From Sambucus nigra (Eukaryota; Streptophyta; Magnoliopsida; Dipsacales; Adoxaceae), in contig OX422213.1 in assembly GCA_949130495.1 (NCBI GenBank), positions 57,324,678-57,388,677 of the forward strand: a stretch of 64,000 nucleotides of DNA. The letters are read 5' to 3'. Below, one piece after another: positions 34,895 through 48,009 of the stretch. The translations under genes and the position numbers were made by a program. Positions within the stretch are counted from its first letter, which is position 1. The number at the start of each line of letters is the position of its first letter. The notes beneath the pieces are model-generated. The model saw only the letters and a program-made list of their open reading frames with translations. It made no database searches and was not told where the DNA came from.

Positions 34895-36100
34895 ATTTTT
34901 AAGCCTAAGTCTAGAAATATGCAAATTACCGTCGTATTCTCAAACCGAAAGTCCCGCGGTTGCGTGGTCAGTTCCTACGAGTTACATTGGTCCCGTGGGA
35001 GGTATTGGTACCACCCACGAGGACGTTTGGGGGCTGTTTTGGGTTTTCACCCTCTAATGCCATGTTTTTAAGCATAAGTCTAGAAATATGCAAATGACCA
35101 TCGCATTCTCAAATCGGGAGACCCGCAGTAGCGGGGTTAGTTCCTACGAGTTACATTGGTCCCGTGGGAGGAATTCGTGCCACCCATGGGGCCGTTTGAG
35201 GGTTGTTTCGAGTTTTCACCCTCTAACGCCATGTTTTTAAGCCTAAGTCTAGATATATGCAAATTATCATCGTATTCTCAAACCGGGAGACCCGCGGCTG
35301 TCGGGTCAGTTCCTACGAGTTACATTGGTCCCGTGGGAGGGGTTGGTGCCACCCATGGGGCCATTCGGGGGTTGTATCGAGTTTTCACCCTCTAATACCA
35401 TGTTTTTAAGCCTAAGTCTAGAAATATGCAAATTACCATCGTATTATCAAATCGGGAGTCCCGCGGCTGCGTGGTCAGTTCCTACGAGTTACATTGGTCC
35501 AGTGGGAGGTGTTGGTGCCACCCCCGGGGACGTTCTGGGTCTGTTTCGAGTTTTCACCCTGTAACGCCATGTTTTTAAGCCTAAGTCTCGAAATATACAA
35601 ATTATCATTTTATTCTCAAATCGAGAGTCCCGGGGCTGCGTGGTCAGTTCCTATGAGTTACATTGGTTTCGTGGGAAGTGTTGGCGCCACCAACGGGGAT
35701 GTTCGGGGGTGTTTCAGGTTTTCACCCTCTAACGCCATATTTTGTTTAAGTGTAGAAATATGCAAATAACCTTCGTATTCTCAAATCAGGAGTCTCGCGA
35801 CTGCATGGTCAGTTCCTAAGAGTTACATTGGTCCAGTGGGAGGTGTTGATGCCACCCACGGGGCCGTTCGGGGGCTATTTTGGGTTTTCAACCTGTAACG
35901 CCATGTTTTTAAGCTTAAGTCTAGAAATATGTAAATTACCATCGTATTCTAAAATCAGGAGACTCGTGGTAGCGGGGTCAGTTCCTACGAGTTACATTGG
36001 TCCCGTGGGAGGTGTTGGTGCCACCCACGAGGCCGTTCGGGGGTTGTTTTTGGTTTTCACCCTCTAACGCCATGTTTTTAAGCCTAAGTCTAGAAGTATG
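34895..36100 (+). repeat. Satellite, left-edge monomers
   Basis: About seven monomers next to the junction. They are full length and no more decayed than interior copies, so the edge is abrupt. I saw no clear collinear partner for this block elsewhere in the array. Confidence 0.6.
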
Positions 36101-37005
36101 CAAATTATCATCGTATTATCAAATCGGGATCCCCGTGGTTACGAGTCAGTTCGTGCGAGTTACATTGGTCCCGTGGGAGGTGTTGGTGCCACCCACGGGG
36201 CCGTTCGGGCGCTGTTTCAGGTTTTTACCCTCTAACGCCATATTTTTAAGCCTAAGTCTAAAATTTGCAAATTATTGTCGTATTCTCAAACTAGGAGTCC
36301 CGCGGCTATGCGGTCAGTTCCTACGAGTTACATTGGTCCCGTGGGAGGTGTTGGTGCCACCCACGGGGCCGTTCGGGGGTTGTTTCGAGTTTTCACCCTC
36401 TAACGCCATGTTTTTAAGCCTAAGTCTAGAAATATGCAAATTACAATCGTATTCTCAAGTCAGGGGTCCTGCGGCTGAGGGGTCTTTTCCTCTGAGTTAC
36501 ATTGGTCTTGTGGGATGTGTTAGTGCCACTCGTGGGGACGTTCGGTGGTTGTTTCGAGTTTTCACCCTCTAACGCCATGTTTTCAATCCTAAGTGTCGAA
36601 ATAGGCAAATTATGGTTGTATTCTCAAACCGGGAGACCCGCGGCTGTGGGGTCAGGTCCAATGAGTGACATTTTTCCCGTGGGAGGTGTTGGTGCCACCC
36701 AGGGGCCGTTCGGGGGTTGTTTCGAGTTTTCACCCTCTGATGCGATATTTTTAAGCTAATTCTAGAAATATGTAAATTATCATCGTATTCTCAAATCGGG
36801 AGACCCGTGGCTACGGGGTCAATTCCTACGAGTTACATTGGTCCCGTGGGAGGTGTTGGTGCCACCATGAGGCCGTTCGGGGGTTATTTCGAGTTTTCAC
36901 CCTCTAACGCCATGTTTTTAAGCCTAAGTCTAGAAATATGCAAATTATCATCGTATTCTCAAATCATGAGTCCCGCGGCTGCGTGGTCAGTTCCTACGAG
37001 CTACA

Positions 37006-37590
37006 TTGGTCCCGTGGGAGGTGTTGGTGCCACCCACGGGGACATTCGGGGGCTATTTCGAGTTTTCACCCTCTAAGTCCATGTTTTTAAGCCTCAGTCT
37101 AGAAATATGCAAATTATCATCGTATTCTCAAATCATGAGTCCCGCGGCTGCGTGGTCAGTTCCTACGAGCTACATTGGTCCTGTGGGAGGTGTTGGTGCC
37201 ACCCACGGGGACATTCGGGGGCTATTTCGAGTTTTCACCCTCTAAGGCCATGTTTTTAAGCCTAAGTCTAGAAATATGCTAATTACCATCGCGTTATCAA
37301 ACCGGGAGACCCGCGGCTGCGGGGTCAGTTCCTACGAGTTACATTGGTCCCGTGGGAGGTGTTGGTGCCACTCATGGGGACGTTCGGGGGGCTGTTTCGA
37401 GTTTTCACCCTCTAAGTCCATGTTTTTAAGCCTCAGTCTAGAAATATGCAAATTATCATCGTATTCTCAAATCATGAGTCCCGCGGCTGCGTGGTCAGTT
37501 CCTACGAGCTACATTGGTCCCGTGGGAGGTGTTGGTGCCACCCACGGGGACATTCGGGGGCTATTTCGAGTTTTCACCCTCTAAGGCCAT
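37006..37590 (+). repeat. Local dimer expansion inside block D copy 1
   Basis: Monomers with 'aaatcatgagtcccgcggctg' and 'tacgagctacattgg' are repeated almost without change at about 37,120, 37,130-37,245 and 37,465-37,584, with a 338-bp (two-monomer) step at 37,077 and 37,415. Block D copy 2 has this segment once, and the offset between the blocks falls by 338 bp exactly here. Confidence 0.8.
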
Positions 37591-40500
37591 GTTTTTAAGC
37601 CTAAGTCTAGAAATATGCTAATTACCATCGCGTTATCAAACCGGGAGACCCGCGGCTGCGGGGTCAGTTCCTACGAGTTACATTGGTCCCGTGGGAGGTG
37701 TTGGTGCCACCCACTGGGCCGTTAGAGGAGCCGTTTTGGGTTTTCATCCTCTAACGCCTTGTTTTTAAGCCTAAGTATAGAAATATATTAATTATCATTG
37801 TATTCTCAAACCGGGAAACCCGTGGCTACGTGGTCAGTTCCTATGATTTACATTGGTCCCGTGGGAGGTTTTGGTGCCACCCACGGGGCCGTTCGGGGGA
37901 TATTTTGGGTTTTCACCCTTTAACGCCATGTTTTTAAGCCTAAGTCTAAAAATATGAAAATTATCGTTGTATTCTCAAACCGAGAGCCCCGCGGCTGCGA
38001 GATCAGTTCTTACGAGTTACATTGGTCCCGTGGGAGGTGTTGGTGCCATCCACGGGGCCGTTTGGGAGCGGTTTTGGGTTTTCACCCTCTAACGCCATGT
38101 TTTTAAGCCTAAGTCTAGAAATATGCAAGTTATCAATTTGGGAGTACCGGGCCTGCGAGGTTAGTTCCAACGAGTTACATTGGCTCCGTGGGAGGTCTTG
38201 GTGCCACCCACGGGGCCGTTCGGGGCCCTTTTCGCTTTTTCACCCTCTAACGCCATATTTTTTAGATTAAGTCTAGAAATATGCAAATTATCATCATATT
38301 CAAAAACCGGGAATCCCGCGGCTGCGTGGTCAGTTCCTACGAGTTACATTCGTCCCATTGGAGGTGTTGGTGCCACCCACGGGGACGTTCGGGGGCTGTT
38401 TCGAGTTGTCACCCTCAAACGCCATGTTTTTAATCCTAACTCTAGAAATATGCAAATTATCGCCGTATTCTCAAATCGGGAGTCCCGCGAATACGTGGCC
38501 AGTTTCTACGAGTTACATTGGTCCCATGGGAGGTGTTGGTGCAACCCACGGGGACGTTCGAGGGGTGTTTCTAGTTTTCACCCTCTAACGCCATATTTTT
38601 AAGCCTAAGTAGAAAAATATGCAAATTATCATCGTATTTTAAAACCGGGAGTCCCGCTGCCGCAGGGTCAGCTCCTACGAGTTACATTGGTCCCGTGGGA
38701 GGTGTTGGTGCCACCCACAGGGCCGTTCAGGGGCTGTTTTGGGTTTTCACCCTCTAACACCATGTTTTTAAGCATAAGTGTAGAAATATGCAACTTATCA
38801 TCGTGTTATCAAATCGGGAGTCCCGCGGATGAGTTACATTGGTCCCCTGGGAGGTGTTGGTGCCACCCACAGGGCCGTTCGGGGGCTGTTTCGAGTTTTC
38901 ACCCTCTAACGCTATATTTTTAAGCCTAAGTCTAGAAATATGCAAATTATCGTCGTATTATCTAACTGGGAGTCCCGCGGCTATGGAGTGAGTTGCTACG
39001 AGTTACATTGGTCCCGTGGGAGGTGTTGGTACCCCCCACGGGGCCGTTTGGGGGCTGTTTAGAGTTTTCACCCTCTAACGTCATGTTTTTAAGCCTATGT
39101 CTAGAAATATGAAAATTACAATCATATTCTCAAATTGGGGGTCCCACGACTGAGTGGTCTTTTCCTACGAGTTATATTGGGCCTATTGGAGGTGTTAGTG
39201 CCACCTACGGGGACGTTCAGGGGCTGTTTCGAGTTTTCACCCTCTAACGCCATGTTTTTAAGACTAAGTCTTGAAATATGCAAATTATGGTCGTATTCTC
39301 AAACCGGGAGACCCGCGACTGCGGGGTCAGTTTCTACAAGATACATTGGTCCCGCGGGAGGTGTTGGTGCCACCCAAGGAGCCGTCCGGGGGTTGTTTCG
39401 AGTTTTCACCCTCTAACGCCATGTTTTTAAGACTAACTCAAGAAATACGTAAATTACCGTCATATTCTCAAATCGGGAGTCCCTTGGCTGCGTGGTCAGT
39501 TCCTACGAGTTACATTGGTCCCGTGGGAGGTGTTGGTGCCACCCATGGGGCCGTTCAGGGGCTGTTTCGGGTTGTCACCTTCTAGCACCATGTTTTTAAG
39601 CCTAAATCTAGAAAATGTAAATTATCTTCGTATTCTCAAATTGGGAGTCCCACGGCTGCGAGGTCAGTTCCTACGAGTTACATTGGTCCCGTGAGAGGTG
39701 TTGGTGCCACCCACGGGGCCGTTCGGGGGCTGTTTTGGGTTTTCACCCTCTAACGCCATGTTTTTAAGCCTAAGTCTAGAAATAAACAAATTATCATCGT
39801 ATTATAAAATCGAGAGTACCACGACTGCGAGGTCAGTTCCTACGAGTTACATTGGTCCCGTGGGAGGTGTTGGTGCCACCCACGGGGCGCCGTTCGGTGG
39901 CTGTTTCGGTTTTTCACCCTCTAACGTCATATTTTTAAGCCTAAGTCTAGATATATGCAAATTATCGTTGTATTATCAAACTGGGAGTCCCGCGGCTATG
40001 CAGTCAGTTCCTACCAGTTACATTGGTCCCGTGGGAGGTGTTGCTGCCGCCCACGGGGCCGTTCGGGGGCTGTTTCGAGTTTTCACCCTCTAACGCCATG
40101 TTTTTAAGCCTAAGTCTTGAAATATGAAAATTACTATCGTATTCTCAAATCGGGGGTCCCGCGGCTGAGTGGTCCTTTCCTACGAGTTACATTGGTCTTA
40201 TGGGAGGTGTTAGTGCCACCCATAGGGACGTTCGGGGGCTGTTTCAAGTTTTCACCCTCTAACGCCATGTTTTTAAGCTAAGTCTCGAAATATGCGAATT
40301 AAAGTCATATTCTCAAACCGGGAGACCTGCGGATGAGGGGTCAGGTCCTACGAGTTACATTTTTCCCGTGGGAGGTGTTGGTGCCACCCAGGGGCCGTTC
40401 GGGGGTTGTTTCGAGTTTTCACCCTTTAATGCCATGTTTTTAAGACTATGTCTAAAAATATGAAAATTATCGTCGTATTCTAAAATCGGGAGACCCGCGG

Positions 40501-41146
40501 CTGCGGGGTCAGTTCCTACGAGTTACATTTGTCCCGTGGGAGGTGGTGGTGCCACCCACGGGGCCGTTTGGGGGTTGTTTCGAGTTTTCACCCTCCAACG
40601 CCAAGTTTTTAAGCCTATGTCTAGAAAGATGTAAATTACCATCATATTATGAAACCGGGAGTCCCACGACTGCGAGGTTAGTTCCTACGAGTTAAATTGG
40701 TCATGTGGGAGGTGTTGGTGTCACTCACGGGGACGTTTGAGGGATGTTTCGAGTTTTCACCCTCTAGCGCCATGTTTTTAAGCCTAAGTATAGAAATATG
40801 AAAATTATCATTGTATTCTCAAATTGGGAGTCCCACGACTGCGTGGTCCGATCCTACGAGTTACATTGGTCCCGTGGGAGGTGTTGGGGCCACCCACGGG
40901 GACGTTCGGGGGGTGTTTCGAGTTTTCACCCTATAATGCCATATTTTTAAGCCTAAGTCAAAAAATATGCAAATTATATTCTTATTTTCATATCGGGAGT
41001 CCCGCTGCTGCAGGGTCATTTCCTACGACTTACATTGGTCCCATGGGAGGTATTGGTGCCACCCACGGTGCCGTTCGGGGAATGTTTTGGGTTTTCACCC
41101 TCTAACGCCATGTTTTTCTTAAGTCTAAAAATATGCAAATTATCGT

Positions 41147-41160
41147 CGTATGGAGGTGTT
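41147..41160 (+). repeat. Internally deleted monomer
   Basis: 'aattatcgtcgtatggaggtg' joins the left third of a monomer to the right third; about 60 bases (from TTCTCAAA to the GTCCCGTGG part) are missing. The equivalent monomers near 60.3-60.6 kb are complete. Confidence 0.75.
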
Positions 41161-44100
41161 GGTGCCACCACGGGGACGTTTGGTGGCTTTTTTGAGTTTT
41201 CACCCTCTAACGCCATGTTTTTAAGCCTAAGTCTAGTAAGATGGAAATTACCATCGCATTCTCAAATCGGGTGTCCCACGACTGCATGGTTAGTTCCTAC
41301 GAGTTAAATTAGTCCCGTGGGAGGTGTTGGTGCCACTCACGGGGACGTTCGGGAGCTGTTTCGAGTTTTCACCCTCTAACGCCATATTTTTAAGCCTAAG
41401 TACATAAATATACTAATTATCTTCGTATTCTCAAATCGGGAGTCCCGCGGCTGCGTGGTCAGTTACTATGAGTTACATTGGTCCCGTGGGAGGTGTTGGT
41501 GCCACCCACGGGGACATTCGGGGGGTGTTTCAAGTTTTCACCCTCTAACGCCATATTTTTAAGCCTAAGTCTAGAAATATGCAAATTATCATCTTATTTT
41601 CAAATCGGGAGTCCCGCTGTTGCGGGGTCAGTTCCTACGAGTTACATTGGTCCCATGGGAGGTATTGGTGCCACCCACGGTGCCGTTCGGGGGATGTTTT
41701 GGGTTTTCAACCTCTAATGCCATGTTTTTATTAAGTCAAAAAATATGCCAATTATTGTCATATTCTCAAATCAGGAGTCCAGCGGCTACGCGGTCAGTTC
41801 TTACGAGTCACATTGGTCCTGTGGGAGGTGTTGGTGCCACCACGGGGACATTTGGGGGCTGTTTCGAGTTTTCACCCTTTAACGCCATGTTTTTAAGCCT
41901 AAGTCTAGAAATATGCAAATTATGATCATATTCTCAAATCGGGAGTCCCGCGGCTGCGTGGTCAGCTCCTACAAGTTACATTGGTCCTGTGGGAGGTGTT
42001 GGTGCCACCCACGGGGACGTTCGGGGGGTGTTTTGAGTTTTCACCCTCTAACGCCATATTTTTCTTAAGTCTAGAAATTTGCAAATTACTGTCATTTTCT
42101 CAAACCAGGAATCTAACGGCTGCGCGGTCAGTTCTTACGAGTTACATTAGTCCCATGGGAGGTGTTGGTGCCACCCACGGGGACGTTAGGGGGCTGTTTT
42201 GGGTTTTCACCCTCCAACGCCATGTTTTTAAGCTTAAGTCTAGAAATATTTAAATTATCGTCGTATTCTCAAACCGAGATACCCGTGGCTGCGGGGTCAG
42301 TTCCTGCGAGTTACATTGGTCCATGGGAGGTGTTGGTGCCACCAACGTTCAGGGGTTGTTTCGGGTTTTCACCCTCTAACGTCATGTTTTGCTTAAGTCT
42401 AGAAATATGCAAATTACCATCATATTCTCAAACCGGGAGTCCCGTGGCTACGTGTTCAGTTCCTATGAGTTACATTGGTCCCGTGCGAGGTGTTGGTGCC
42501 ACCCACATGGACATTCGGGCGCTGTTTTGAATTTTCACCCTGTAACGCTATGTTTTTAAGCCCAAGTTTAGAAATATGCAAAATACCATTGTATTCTTAA
42601 ACCGGGAGTTCCGTAGCTATGTTGTCAGTTCCTACGAGTTACATTGGTCCCGTTGGAGGTGTTGGTGCCACCCACGGGGACGTTCATGGACTGTTTCGAG
42701 TTCTCACCCTCTAACGCCATGTCTTTAAGCCTAAGTCTAGAAATATGCAAATTACCTTCGTATTCTCAAACCGGGAGACCCAGAGTTATGGGGTCAATTC
42801 CTGCGAGTTACATTGGTCCCGTGGGAGGTGTTGGTGCCCACCACGGGGCCGTTCGGGAGTAATTTTGGGTTTTCACCCTCTAATGGCATGTTTTTAAACC
42901 TAAGTCTAGAAATATACAAATTATCATCGTATTCTCCAATCGGGAGTCCCACGGTTACGGGATCAGTTCCTACGAGTTACATTGGTCTTGTGGGAGGTGT
43001 TGGTGCCTTCCATGGGGCCGTTCGGGGGTTGTTTCGAGTTTTCCATCACTAATGCCATGTTTGTAAGCCTAAGTCTAGAAATATGCAAATTTTGTTTTAT
43101 TCTCAAACCGGGAGTTCCGTGGTTACGAGGTCACTTCCTATGAGTTACATTGGTCCCGTGGGAGGTGTTAGTGGCACCCACGGGGCCGTTCGAGGACTGT
43201 TTTAGGTTTTCATCCTCTAACGCCATGTTTTTAGGCCTAAGTCTAAAAATATGGAAATTATCGTCGTATTCTCAAATTGGGAGTCCCGCGGCTGTGGGGT
43301 CAGTTCCTACGAGTTACGTTGGTCCCGTGTGAGGTGTTGGTGCCAACCACTGGCCATTCCGAGGCTGTTTCGGGTTTTCCCTCTCTAACGCCATGTTTTG
43401 CCTAAGAGTAGAAATAGGGAAATTACCATCGTATTCCTAAACTGAGACTCCCGGGGCAATGTGGTCAGTTCCTACGAGTTACATTTGTCCCGTGGGAGGT
43501 GTTGGTGCGACCCACGGGGCCGTTCGGGGGGATCTTTCGGGTTTTCACCCTCTAACGTCATGTTTTTAAGCCTAAGTCTAGAAATATGCAAATTATCATC
43601 GTATTCTCAAATCAGGAGTCCCGCGGCTGCGAGGTCAGTTCCTAGGAGTTACATTGGTCCCGTGGGAGGTCTGGGTGGCAACCACAGGGCCGTTCGGGGG
43701 CTGTTTCGAGTTTTCTCCCACTAACGACATGTTTTGTTTAAGTCTAAAAATATGCAAATTATCCTCGTATTCTCAAACCAGGTATCCCGGGGCTGCGTGG
43801 TTAGTTCCTACGAGTTACATTGGTCCCGTGGGAGGTGTTGGTGCCCCCCACGGGGCCGTTCGAGGGCTATTTCAGGTTTTCACCCTCTAACGCCATGTTT
43901 TTAAGCCTAAGTCTAGAAAATATGCAAATCATCATCGTATTCTCAAACCGGAGCTCCACGGCTGGATGGTGAGTTCCCACGAATTACATTTGTCCCATGG
44001 GAGATGTTCGGGGGCCGTTTTGGGTTTTCAACCTCTAACGCCATAATTTTTAGCCTAAGTCTAGAGATATGCAAATTATCATCGTATTCTGAATTCGAGA

Positions 44101-44221
44101 GTCACGCGACTGCGGGGTCAATTCCTACGAGTTACATTGGTCCCGTGGGAGATGTTGGTGCCTCCCACCGGGCCGTTCAGGGGCTGTTTCGAGTTTTCAC
44201 CCTCTAACCCCATGTTTTTAG

Positions 44222-46450
44222 GCCTAAGTCAAGAAATATGCAAATTATCTTCGAATTCTAAAACCGAGAGTCCCGCGGCTGCGAGGTCAGTTCCTTAGAG
44301 TTACATTGGTACCGTGGGAGTTGTTGGGGCTACCCACGGGGCTGTTCGGGGTCCGTTTTGGGTTTTCATCCTCTAATGACATATTTTGAAGCCTAAGTCT
44401 AGAAATATGAAAATTATCGTCGTATTCTCAATACGAAAGTCCCGCGGTTGCGGGGTCAATTCCTACGAGTTACATTGGTCCCGTGGGAGCTGTTAGTGCC
44501 AACCACGAGGCCGTTTGGGGGTTGTTTATGGTTTTCACCCTCTCACCCCATGTTTTTAAGACTAAGTATAGAAATATGTAAATTATCTTCATATTCTGAA
44601 ACCGGGACTCCCACGACTGCGAGGTCAGTTCCTACGAGTTACATTGGTCCCGTGGGATTTTTTGGTGCCACACACGGGGCCGTTTGGGGGATGTTTTTGG
44701 TTTTCACCCTCTAACGCCATGTTTTTAAGCCAAAGTCTTGAAATATGAAAATTATCATCGTATTCTCAAACTGGGAGTCCTGCGAATGCGGGGTCAGTTC
44801 CTACGAGTTACATTGGTCCCATGTGAGGTGTTAGTGCCACACACGGGGCCGTTCGGGGCTGTTTTAAGTTTTCAACCTCTAACGCCATGTTTTTAAGCCT
44901 AAGTCTAGAAATATGGAAATTACTCTCATATTCTCAAATTGGGCATCCCACGGCTGAGTGGTCTTTTCCTATGAGTTATATTGGTCCTGTGGAAGGTGTT
45001 AGTGCCTCCCATGGGGACGTTCGGGGGCTGTTTCGAGTTTTCACCCTCTAACGCCATATTTTTAAGCCTAAGTCAAGAAATATGCAAATTATCTTCGAAT
45101 TCTCAAACTGAGAGTCCCACGGCTGCGAGGTTAGTTCCTTAGAGTTACATTGGTACCGTGGGAGTTGTTGGGGCCACCCACGGGGCTGTTCGGGGGCCCT
45201 TTTGGGTTTTCTCCCTCTAATGCCATATTTTTAAGCCTAAGTCTAGAAATATGCAAATTATCATCGTATTCTCAATCCGATAGTCTCGCGGTTGTGGTGT
45301 CAATTACTACTAGTTACATTGGTCCCGTGAGAGCTGTTAGTGCCATCCACGAGGCCGTTTGGGGGTTGTTTATGGTTTTCACCCTCTCACTCCATGTTTT
45401 TAAGACTAAGTCTAGAAATATGCAAATTATCTTCGTATTCTTAAACCGGGAGTCCCGCGACTGCGAGGTCAGTTCCTACGACTTACATTGGTCCTGTGGG
45501 AGGTTTTGGTACCACCCACGGGACTGTTTGCGGGATGTTTTCGGTTTTCACCCTCTAACGCCATCTTTTTAAGCCAAAGTCTTGAAATATGAAAATTATC
45601 GTCGGATTCTCAAACTGGATGTCCTGCGGCTACGGGGTCAGTTCCTACGAGTTAAATTGGTCCTGTGGGAGGTGTTGGTGTCACTCACGGGGACATTCGG
45701 GGGCTGTTTCGAGTTTTCACCCTCTAACGCCATGTTTTTAAGCCTAAGTCAAGAAATATGCAAATTATCTTCGAATTCTCAAACCGAGAGTCCCGTGGCT
45801 GCAAGGTCAATTCCTTAGAGTTACATTGGTACCGTGGGAGTTGTTGGGGCCACCCACGGGGCTGTTCGGGGGCCGTTTTATGTTTTCACCCTCTAATGCC
45901 ATATTTTTAAGCCTAAGTATAGAAATATGAAAATTATCGTCGTATTCTCAATCCGATAGTCCCGCGGTAGCGGGGTCAATTCCTACTAGTTACATTGGTC
46001 CCATGGGAGCTGTTAGTGCCAACCACGAGGCCGTTTGGGGGTAGTTTCTGGTTTTCACCCTCTCACCCCATGTTTTTAAGACTAAGTCTAGAAATATGCA
46101 AATTATCTTCATATTCTTAAATCAGGAGTCCCGCGACTGCGAGGTCAGTTCCTACGAGTTACATTGGTCCCGTGGGAGGTTTTGGTGCCACCCACGGGGC
46201 CGTTTGGGGGATGTTTTCGGTTTTCAACCTCTAACGCCATGTTTTTAAGCCAAAGTATTGAAATATGAAAATAATCATCGGATTCTCAAACTGGAAGTCC
46301 TGCGGCTGCGGGGTCAGTTCCTACGAGTTACATTGGTCCCATGTGAGGTGTTAGTGCCACACACGGGGCCGTTCAGGGGCTGTTTCAAGTTTTCACCCTC
46401 TAACGCCATGTTTTTAAGCCTAAGTCCAGAAAATATGGAAATTACTCTCA
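44222..46450 (+). repeat. Satellite sub-block repeating as 5-mer then 4-mer
   Basis: The variant 'ttccttagagttacattgg' followed by 'taccgtgggagttgttggggc' occurs at about 44,311, 45,155 and 45,831, that is, 844 bp (five monomers) and 676 bp (four monomers) apart. Its neighbour with 'gggagctgttagtgcca...ctctcac' follows in the same order each time (about 44,485, 45,328, 46,005). Confidence 0.8.
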
Positions 46451-48009
46451 TATTCTCAAATCGGGCATCCCACGGCTGAGTGGTCTTTTCCTACGAGTTA
46501 TATTGGTCCTGTGGGAGGTGTTAGTTCCACCCACGGGGACGTTCGGGGGCTGTTTTGAGTTTTCACCTCTAACGTCATGTTTTTAAGCCTAAGTCTTGAA
46601 ATATGCAAATTACGGTCGTATTCTCAAACTAGGAGACCTGTGGCTACAGGTTTAGGTCCTACGAGTTACATTTTTCCCATGGGAGGTGTTGGTGCCACCC
46701 AGGGGCCGTTCGGGGGTTATTTCGAGTTTTCACCCTCTAACGCCATGTTTTTAAGCCTAGGTCTAGAAATATGTAAATTATCGTCGTATTCTCAAACCGG
46801 GAGACCCGCGACTGGGGGGTCAGTTCCTACGAGTTACATTGGTCCTGCGGGAGGTGTTGGTGCCACCCACGGGGCCGTTGGTGGTTGTTTCGTGTTTTCA
46901 CGCTCTAACGCCATGTTTTTAAGCCTAACTCAAGAAATATACAAATTACCATCATATTCTCAAACCGGGAGTCCCACGGCCGCGTGGTCAGTTCCCACGA
47001 GTTACATTGGTCCCGAGGGAGGTGTTGGTGCCACTCACGGGGACGTTCGGGGGCTGTTTAGAGTTTTCACCCTCTAACGCCATGTTTTTAAGCCTAAGTC
47101 TAGATATATGTAAATTATCATCGTATTCTCAAATCAGGATTCCCGCGGCTACGTGGTCAGTTCCTACGAGTTACAGTGGTCCCGTGGTAGGTGTTGGTGC
47201 CACCCACAGGGACGTTCGGGTGGTGTTTCGAGTTTTCACCCTCTAACGCCATATTTTTAAGCCTAAGTCTTGAAATATGCAAATTATCATCTTATTTTCA
47301 AACCAGGAGTCCCGCTACCGCGGGGTCAGTTCTTACGAGTTAATTGGTCCCGTGGGATGTTTTGGTGCCACCCACGGGGCCGTTCGGGGGCTGTTTCGGG
47401 TATTCCTCCACTAATGTCGTGTTTTGCCTAAGTGTAGGAATATGCAAATTATAGTCGTATTCTCAAACCGCGAGTCCTGTGGCAACGTGGCCAGTTCCTA
47501 CGAGGTTACATTTATACCATGGGAGGTATTAGTGCCACCCACGGTGCTGTTCGGGGGTCATTTTAGGTTTTCACCCTCTAACGCCATGTTTTTCTTAAGT
47601 CTAGAAATATGCAAATTACCATCGTATTCTCAAACCGAGAGTCTCGCGGCTGCGTGGGCAGTTCCTACGAGTTACATTGGTCCCATGGGAGGTTTTGGTG
47701 CCACCCACGTGGAAGTTCTAGGGCAATTTTGAGTTTTCACCCTCTAACGCCATGTTTTTAAGCCTAAGTCTAGAAATATGTAAATTACCGTCGTATTCTC
47801 AAATAGGGAGTCCCGCGGTTGCGAGGTGAGCTCCTACAAGTTACATTGGTCCCGTGGGAGGTGTTGGTGCCACCCACTGGGCCGTTCGGGGGTTGTTTTG
47901 AGTTTTCACCCTCTAATGCTATGTTTTGCTTAAGTCAAGAAATATGCAAATTACAGTCATATTCTCAAATCGTGAGTGATGTGGCTGCATGGTCAGTTCC
48001 TACGAGTTA

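Larger units (their letters stand above)
36100..43400 (+). repeat. Satellite block D, copy 1 (collinear with 55.7-62.7 kb)
   Basis: Rare monomer variants occur here in the same order as in copy 2. Anchors: the short 'gtggtta/tgcgagtcag' variant 36,142 with 55,696; 'acatttttccc' 36,668 with 56,392; 'ccgttagagg' 37,721 with 57,107; a monomer cut short to 'gggagtcccgcggatgagtta' 38,811 with about 58,030; 'tattgggcct' 39,175 with 58,391; 'acatttttccc' 40,357 with 59,571; 'caaaccaggaatct' 42,101 with 61,366; 'tgccaaccactgg' 43,341 with 62,612. The distance drifts between about 19.2 and 19.7 kb because whole monomers were gained or lost. Confidence 0.85.
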
